Assembly (NCBI GenBank): GCA_947088195.1
Contig: CAMUFS010000078.1
Coordinates: 1-10,754, forward strand
DNA length: 10,754 nucleotides
From: an uncultured Clostridia bacterium
Lineage (GTDB): Bacteria; Bacillota; Clostridia; Lachnospirales; Lachnospiraceae
Reading direction: 5' to 3'
This document shows, piece by piece, positions 6,394 to 10,754 of this stretch. The notes beneath the pieces were generated by a model. It worked only from the letters and a program-made list of their open reading frames with translations. It was not told where the DNA came from and did not search any database. How positions within the stretch are numbered: position 1 is the stretch's first letter; every line of letters begins with the position of its first letter. The translations under genes were made by a program, and so were the position numbers.

Positions 6394-7446
6394 TTACAGT
6401 CTGATAATCTGGTGCCCTGATGCCTTAATCAGCCGATTCATAATCGCTTGTCCGAGATCCTGCTGTGAAAAAGCCTCCGAAAAAATATACTGCACTCCCA
6501 GATCATCAAACTCTCTAAGTACTGCAAACAGATGTCGCGCTATCGTTTCTTCATCCTGTCTCGTCCCAATTACTCTAATGTCTCCTCCGTGATAAAACTT
6601 GCGCGTCTCCTCCGTCGCTATAATTCCAGTCCGATATCCCTGATGCCGTTTTTCCGCCGCCAAACACTCAATCGCTTCCGCCACCTTGTCAAGCTCCCCC
6701 TCTACTATCGTAAGCTCCGCTTTCGGCGCATAATGACGGTACTTCATCCCCGGTGCCTTCGGTGTTATATTCGGTGCAATCTTCCCCATCAAGGATGGGT
6801 CCATCTGCAGCTCTCCAATCACCTCTTTTAGCATTGCCACTGTAATATAACCGGGTCTTAACAGCATCGGAGGATCGACCGTCATATCAACAATAGTTGA
6901 CTCCAAGCCAATCCCAACACTTCCCCCATCAAGCAGCATATCGATCCTGCCCGCCATATCCTCCATCACATGCTCCGCCATCGTGGGACTGGGACGCCCT
7001 GAGGTATTGGCACTGGGAGCAGCAATCGCTGTACCGCTCTTTCTTATCAGTTCTCTGGCCGCAGGATGAGAAGGCATGCGCACCGCCACTGTCTCAAGCC
7101 CACCAGTAATACAGAGAGGAACCCCTTCTTTCTTTTCAAATATCAGCGTAAGTGGTCCCGGCCAAAAAGAACGAATTAATCTATCCGCTTTCTCTGTCAC
7201 CTTGTAAGTAATGCAATCCAAGCCTTCACGGTCTGCAATATGAAGAATCAAGGGATTGTCCGATGGTCTACCTTTTGCAGCATAGATCTTTCTTGCCGCA
7301 TCCTCACTCATACCATCAGCCCCTAAGCCATACACTGTCTCCGTCGGAAATGCAACAAGCCCGCCGCGGCGGATAATCTGTGCCGCCTGTTCATAGATCT
7401 CCTCATCCTCTGGGGAAGCCGTGAGCTTTCTAATTATTGTATCCAT
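6394..7446 (-). CDS. sua5: L-threonylcarbamoyladenylate synthase, Sua5 type
   Basis: Makes threonylcarbamoyl-AMP from Thr, bicarbonate and ATP, the first step of tRNA t6A37 modification. It has 350 residues from the ATG at 7446. The YrdC domain (about 12-205) contains GGLVAFPTETVYGLG (28-42), the KGR motif (58-60) followed by SDNPLILH, and APSANTSGRPSPT (143-155) with the Ser-x-Asn nucleotide-binding motif. The interdomain linker APGMKYRHYAP (231-241) and a C-terminal Rossmann-like Sua5 domain (about 245-350) distinguish it from the short TsaC form. The frame is open to a GTG at 7479, but GAGG is 5 nt before the ATG at 7446, which is the better start. It is the first gene of the nine-gene operon, with its own promoter about 70 nt upstream. 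Confidence 0.95.
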   Translation of the reverse strand: MDTIIRKLTASPEDEEIYEQAAQIIRRGGLVAFPTETVYGLGADGMSEDAARKIYAAKGRPSDNPLILHIADREGLDCITYKVTEKADRLIRSFWPGPLTLIFEKKEGVPLCITGGLETVAVRMPSHPAARELIRKSGTAIAAPSANTSGRPSPTMAEHVMEDMAGRIDMLLDGGSVGIGLESTIVDMTVDPPMLLRPGYITVAMLKEVIGELQMDPSLMGKIAPNITPKAPGMKYRHYAPKAELTIVEGELDKVAEAIECLAAEKRHQGYRTGIIATEETRKFYHGGDIRVIGTRQDEETIARHLFAVLREFDDLGVQYIFSEAFSQQDLGQAIMNRLIKASGHQIIRL

Positions 7447-7513
7447 CTCGACCTCATTTCTGCACGGCAGCAGCCGCACATAACAGAATTTGCAAATACT
7501 TATAATATGCTTG

Positions 7514-7542
7514 AGTATACCACATTGTTAAAATTTATGCAA
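7514..7542 (-). promoter_or_regulatory. Sigma-A-type promoter of the sua5-to-ridA operon
   Basis: On the minus strand TTGCAT (7542-7537), a 17-bp spacer and TATACT (7519-7514), with TGG directly before the -10 making an extended -10 element. The start point would be near 7507, giving a leader of about 60 nt before the sua5 ATG. The surrounding DNA is AT-rich and there is no convincing terminator between uvrC and this promoter, so some readthrough from uvrC is possible. Confidence 0.78.
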
Positions 7543-7587
7543 TTTTTTGTTGTGCTGAAGGTGTACTTTTTCTGATAGCTTCTCTCT

Positions 7588-9444
7588 TTATTTTTCTATT
7601 TTATGGAAAAATTCGTATACCTGCCGCGCTGCCGGCTCATTCATGCCAGGAACTTCTTTTAATGTATCTATATCTGCATTTCGAATCTCTTCCAATCCTT
7701 TAAAGTACCTCATCAGTGCTCTTCTTCTTGTTTTTCCAATCCCATGAATATCATCCAATATCGAGTGTACCTGCGTCTTTGATCGCAGACTTCTATGATA
7801 CTCAATGGCAAAACGGTGTGCCTCATCTTGTATTCTCGTGATAAGCCGGAAGCCCTCACTATTTCGATCCATGGGTATTTCCCGATTATTATAATACAGT
7901 CCTCTTGTCCTGTGATTATCATCCTTGACCATACCGCAGACTGGAATGGCAAGCTTCAACTCCTCAAGCACATGAAGTGCTATATTCACCTGCCCGCGCC
8001 CGCCATCCATCATAATTAAATCTGGGAATCGGGTAAAGCTTCCATATTCGTTGTTCTCGTTGTTTTTCAGCTCCTCCATTCCATGCTCAAATCTACGTTT
8101 TAGAACCTCTTCCATACTGGCATAATCATCCGGCCCTACCACCGTGCGTATCTTAAACTTTCGATAATCACTTCTCTTGGGTTTTCCATCTTCATAGACA
8201 ATCATGGACCCGACGGACTCCATACCGCTGGTATTAGAAATATCAAAAGCCTCTATTCTCTGTATTCCCTCCAGCCCTATCCACTCCTCTATTTCATGCA
8301 ATGCCCCGCGCGTGCGAAGCTCCTCTCTCTTGATCTTCTCCTTATCCTTCTCAAGAACCATGCTTGCATTCTTAAAAGCAAGCTCCACCAACCGCTCCTT
8401 CTGCCCTTTCTTTGGCACACGAATATAGACCCGCTGTCCCCTTTTCTTTGTCAGCCATTCTGTAAGCAATTCTTCCTCCTCTGGCATTGCCTGAAGCATC
8501 AATTCTCTTGGAATAAATGGCGTCCCTGCATAATATTGTTTGATAAAGCTTCCCAATATCTGCCCCTTCTCCTCCTGAACTGCCACATTCAGATGAAAAT
8601 GTTCTCTTCCAATCAGCTTGCCACCACGAATAAAAAATACCTGAACCACCGCGTCATTCCCATCACAGGAGCAGGCTATCACATCCCTGTCCTCCATCTC
8701 GCTGCTGGTAATTTTCTGCTTCTGTGCTATCTGTTTTACGCTGTTCCACAGATCCCTATACTCCATCGCCTGTTCATACTCCATCGCCTCAGAAGCAGAA
8801 AGCATTTTCTCCTCAAGACTCTTTAATATCCCATCATAATTTCCATTTAAAAAATCCATTGCCTTTCGAATGGACTCCCTATATTCCTCCTTTGAGATAT
8901 ACCCCTGACAGGGAGCCTGACACTGCTTAATATGATAATTTAAGCATGGACGATTTTTTCCAATATCCCTTGGCAGATTTTTATTACAAGTGCGAATCTG
9001 ATACAATTTCCTTAATAATTCCAAGGTGTCCTTCACAGCACCCGCACTGGTGTAGGGACCATAATATTTCGATTTATCCTTCTTCATATCCCGCGCAAAC
9101 AGAATCCTTGGAAATTCTTCATAGACTGTCACCTTAATATAAGGATAACTCTTATCATCCTTAAGCATTGTATTATAACGTGGCCTGTGCTCCTTGATCA
9201 AATTACATTCCAACACAAGAGCTTCCAACTCCGAGTCCGTGATAATATACTCAAACCGGCGAATATGAGACACCATCTGTTCAATCTTTGCGGTCTTATT
9301 TCTGCTGCTTTGAAAATATTGCCGAACCCTGTTCTTTAGAACAATCGCTTTGCCTATATAGATAATCTCATCTTTTTCCCCATGCATAATATAGACGCCC
9401 GGCTTTGCCGGCAGCTTCTTTAATTCTTCTTCAATCTGAAACAT
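7588..9444 (-). CDS. uvrC: UvrABC excinuclease subunit C
   Basis: Makes both incisions during nucleotide excision repair, recruited by UvrB at DNA lesions. It has 618 residues, full length. The GIY-YIG nuclease domain (about 12-95) has KPGVYIMH, IIYIGKA, Arg39/Arg41 and a conserved acidic residue in LVLECNLIK. A four-Cys cluster (153, 167, 175, 179) matches the reported iron-sulfur site of UvrC. The UVR motif that contacts UvrB is at about 202-235. The RNase H-like endonuclease domain has FDISN (Asp401), GPDDYASM (437-444), MMDGG (Asp480) and DEAHRFAI (540-547). Tandem helix-hairpin-helix motifs are at 564-615 (DIHGIGKTRRRAL; EVPGMNEPAA). GAGGGATAGG before the ATG lies inside the end of add, only 2 nt from its stop, implying translational coupling. 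Confidence 0.98.
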   Translation of the reverse strand: MFQIEEELKKLPAKPGVYIMHGEKDEIIYIGKAIVLKNRVRQYFQSSRNKTAKIEQMVSHIRRFEYIITDSELEALVLECNLIKEHRPRYNTMLKDDKSYPYIKVTVYEEFPRILFARDMKKDKSKYYGPYTSAGAVKDTLELLRKLYQIRTCNKNLPRDIGKNRPCLNYHIKQCQAPCQGYISKEEYRESIRKAMDFLNGNYDGILKSLEEKMLSASEAMEYEQAMEYRDLWNSVKQIAQKQKITSSEMEDRDVIACSCDGNDAVVQVFFIRGGKLIGREHFHLNVAVQEEKGQILGSFIKQYYAGTPFIPRELMLQAMPEEEELLTEWLTKKRGQRVYIRVPKKGQKERLVELAFKNASMVLEKDKEKIKREELRTRGALHEIEEWIGLEGIQRIEAFDISNTSGMESVGSMIVYEDGKPKRSDYRKFKIRTVVGPDDYASMEEVLKRRFEHGMEELKNNENNEYGSFTRFPDLIMMDGGRGQVNIALHVLEELKLAIPVCGMVKDDNHRTRGLYYNNREIPMDRNSEGFRLITRIQDEAHRFAIEYHRSLRSKTQVHSILDDIHGIGKTRRRALMRYFKGLEEIRNADIDTLKEVPGMNEPAARQVYEFFHKIEK

Positions 9445-9446
9445 AC

Positions 9447-10394
9447 CTATCCCTCAAAAAATGCCGCTTCCCTTGCATACTCCTGAATCTTTGCTATCTC
9501 ACTGTCCGTAAAATTATAATATTGCTTTAAAAAATTATATTCCTTCTCCAACGTAGTGTCCGAAACCGTCATATTGTCCGTATTCACCGTCACACGCACC
9601 CCTTGATCAAACAGTGTGCGAATTGGGTGGCTATATGGATCCTTGGCAAGCTTCGTGTGAAGATTACTGGTTGGACATACCTCTAATGTAATCTTTTCCT
9701 GAACCAACCTCTCCACCAATTCCTTATCTTCAACAGCGCGCACGCCATGCCCTAACCGCTTCGCTCCAAAATCCAGCGCACATCTCACACTCTCTGGCCC
9801 GGCCGCCTCCCCTGCATGTATGGTATATTTTATTCCGGCCTCTCTCACCCTGCGAAATAGCTCCCTATAATTCTCTGTGGGAAATAACGCCTCCGCTCCA
9901 GCAAGATCAACACCCACAACGCCTTTTCCAAAATATTTTTTCGCTGTCTCAAGTGTTCTGTCATTGAGAAGATCATTCTCCTTTCCCCGCATAAAACAAA
10001 GAAGCAATCCCGCGTGCAGGGAAGGATATTCTGTAAGTCCTCTATTCATGCCATCAATCGCCGCCTCGACAACCTCATCCATATTCATACCACCCTCTAA
10101 AGAAAGCTGTGGTGCAAAACGAATTTCCGCATACGTAAGCCCCTGTCCCGCCAGATCCTCACATAGCTCAAACACCACTCGCTCTATAGCTTCCCGCCTT
10201 TGCAACACCAACAAAGGCAGATCAAAACATTTTAAATATTCCGTAAGATTATTACAGTCCTCCGGCACCCGCAGACAACATGAAAGCTCCTCCTTAGAAG
10301 AAACCGGAAGCCGTATCCCCTGTTCTTTTGCAAGCTCCCACACGGTACTTGGACGCAGTGAGCCATCCAGATGCACATGCAAATCAATTTTCAT
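9447..10394 (-). CDS. add: Adenosine deaminase
   Basis: Purine salvage enzyme converting adenosine or deoxyadenosine to inosine or deoxyinosine in the cytosol. It has 315 residues, a TIM-barrel metallohydrolase. Zinc and active-site residues are HVHLDGSLRP (His6, His8), TIHAGEAAGP (His193, Glu196), GHG (His216) and VNTDN (Asp273). CPTSN (240-244) is also characteristic. The residue after the zinc-ligand Asp is Asn274; many adenosine deaminases have NTDDP here, so this belongs to the NTDN branch. AGGAG lies 8 nt before the ATG at 10394. It is coupled to uvrC downstream. Upstream is a long leader region with the structured element at 10480-10619, which may belong to this transcript. Confidence 0.95.
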   Translation of the reverse strand: MKIDLHVHLDGSLRPSTVWELAKEQGIRLPVSSKEELSCCLRVPEDCNNLTEYLKCFDLPLLVLQRREAIERVVFELCEDLAGQGLTYAEIRFAPQLSLEGGMNMDEVVEAAIDGMNRGLTEYPSLHAGLLLCFMRGKENDLLNDRTLETAKKYFGKGVVGVDLAGAEALFPTENYRELFRRVREAGIKYTIHAGEAAGPESVRCALDFGAKRLGHGVRAVEDKELVERLVQEKITLEVCPTSNLHTKLAKDPYSHPIRTLFDQGVRVTVNTDNMTVSDTTLEKEYNFLKQYYNFTDSEIAKIQEYAREAAFFEG

Positions 10395-10479
10395 ACCAAT
10401 CTCTCCTTCCTTTCGCTTCCAGAAAACATTCCTGAAAAATTACCAAAACCTGATACATCCACTTTTTCTAGAATGGTCC

Positions 10480-10619
10480 GCAGAGCCAAACTACTCCTAT
10501 TCTCCGTCACCGCGCTCCCACTTAGTGAAAAACGTAGCAGATGCTAAGCTCGGAACCACCTCGCTAAGCACTGACGTTTTTCAATAGGTTCCTTGAGAAT
10601 AGAAGTAGTTTGGCTCTGC
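10480..10619 (-). ncRNA. Unidentified structured RNA element with pseudoknot (leader of add or free-standing sRNA)
   Basis: Two 25-nt arms, 10480-10504 and 10595-10619, pair along their full length (P1) with one exception; they begin GCAGAGCCAAACTACT on the left. The exception is a G.U wobble if the minus strand is transcribed, but C/A on the plus strand, which favours minus. Inside, TGAAAAACGT (10526-10535) pairs with ACGTTTTTCA (10574-10583) as P2. It continues through CAG/CTG and two copies of GCTAAGC (10543-10549, 10563-10569) that pair around a central mismatch (U.U on minus). The 13-nt apical loop holds GGAACC (10552-10557), complementary to GGTTCC (10587-10592) outside P2: a 6-bp pseudoknot. 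No terminator U-tract follows on the minus strand. No match to an RNA class I know; a mobile MITE-like repeat is the main alternative. Confidence 0.55.
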
Positions 10620-10632
10620 TACTTTTCTCTGT

Positions 10633-10660
10633 ATACTAGTTAAAAAATGCCTTCTACCAA
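10633..10660 (-). promoter_or_regulatory. Candidate promoter for the structured RNA / add-uvrC transcript
   Basis: On the minus strand TTGGTA (10660-10655), a 16-bp spacer and TAGTAT (10638-10633); the start would be near 10626, just ahead of the P1 stem. Both boxes match consensus at 4 of 6. A plus-strand alternative, TTGGCT (10610-10615), 16 bp and TATACT (10632-10637), points the other way, so direction is uncertain. Confidence 0.3.
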
Positions 10661-10667
10661 ATGTATG

Positions 10668-10680
10668 TCACAATTTGTGA
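10668..10680. promoter_or_regulatory. Palindromic dyad, possible operator
   Basis: TCACAA and TTGTGA form a perfect 6-bp dyad around one T. It lies 7 bp upstream of the -35 candidate at 10655-10660, a position suited to an activator or a repressor. No named regulator consensus fits well. Confidence 0.3.
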
Positions 10681-10754
10681 AAAATTATGCCAAATAAAGG
10701 GCGCATAGCAGCTATTTATATTTTATTAACACTAAACTACAATCAAAAGAAACC
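10681..10754. other. Right-edge AT-rich intergenic DNA
   Basis: No gene, ribosome binding site or convincing promoter is visible. The only structure is the short palindrome ATAGC-A-GCTAT at 10705-10715 within an AT-rich stretch. With the elements above, this completes the gene-free region upstream of add (10395-10754). Between the structured element and add (10395-10479), no clear promoter or terminator was found. Confidence 0.5.

Noticed and set aside
7447..7479. GTG-initiated extension of Sua5.
   Set aside because: GAGG is correctly spaced for the ATG at 7446, and the added 11 residues are not typical of the family.
7543..7587. Possible terminator after uvrC.
   Set aside because: Only GAAG/CTTC pairs around an 18-nt loop without a proper U-tract; not supported.
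10391..10429. A 12-codon upstream ORF (ATG at 10429) whose TGA overlaps the add ATG.
   Set aside because: Its only ribosome-binding-like sequence, CAGGA, abuts the ATG, and the peptide has no recognisable character; the overlap is probably chance.
10550..10563. On the minus strand the loop GAGGTGGTTCCGA resembles the T-box antiterminator core (GGTGGNACC).
   Set aside because: The invariant A after UGGN is U, there is no Stem I or terminator/antiterminator pair, and the downstream gene is adenosine deaminase, not an aminoacyl-tRNA synthetase or amino acid gene.
9877..10587. A 236-codon plus-strand open frame.
   Set aside because: Most of it is antisense to add and the rest runs through the inverted-repeat element; the protein is low-complexity (Ser, Pro, Arg) and there is no ribosome binding site. 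It is a shadow of a real gene.
1..10754. Mobile elements, CRISPR arrays, tRNA or rRNA genes.
   Set aside because: No transposase or integrase-like frames, regularly spaced repeats, or tRNA/rRNA signatures were seen; the only repeat-like structure is the element at 10480-10619.

Overview
The window looks like a chromosomal segment of a motile, anaerobic Clostridia species, most likely Lachnospiraceae. The evidence is moderate GC with AT-rich intergenic DNA, strong Shine-Dalgarno sequences (mostly GAGGG or AGGAGG), the close resemblance of the proteins to those of gut Lachnospiraceae, and a flagellar-associated YjfB-type peptide. Family assignments were made by reading motifs; no database search was run.

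Layout, left to right. Nearly every gene is on the minus strand. At 1-434 is the N-terminal part of a UgpC/MsmX-type sugar ABC transporter ATPase that runs off the left edge. A YitT-family membrane protein (578-1441, minus) is divergent from a small YjfB-family gene (1614-1790, plus) that falls below usual ORF length cut-offs. Between them, a sigma-28-like promoter (plus) and a vegetative-type promoter (minus) occupy almost the same bases. A perfect hairpin at 1801-1833, U-rich on both sides, ends both yjfB and the long leftward operon.

That operon (7446 down to 1849) holds nine tightly packed genes: sua5 (tRNA t6A synthesis), a YwlE/LMW-phosphatase homologue, rpiB, upp, dCMP deaminase, a DUF402 protein, an acyl-ACP thioesterase, a CvfB-type S1-domain RNA-binding protein, and ridA. 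Gaps are 2 to 43 nt. A good promoter (TTGCAT, 17 bp, TATACT with an extended -10) lies at 7514-7542. The sua5-ywlE-rpiB-upp order resembles the B. subtilis ywlC-ywlE-ywlF-upp neighbourhood, so the operon mixes translation, pentose-phosphate and pyrimidine salvage, fatty-acid release and metabolite-damage functions. The phosphatase homologue has lost the catalytic Cys and Arg of its P-loop.

To the right, add (adenosine deaminase) and uvrC (excision nuclease) form a translationally coupled pair. Upstream of add is a 360-nt gene-free stretch containing an elaborate inverted-repeat structure (10480-10619): a 25-bp outer stem, a 10-bp inner stem, a further helix and a possible 6-bp pseudoknot. It reads best as a minus-strand structured RNA, either a leader of add or a free-standing small RNA. 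I could not match it to a known class, and it is the most interesting unexplained element in the window.
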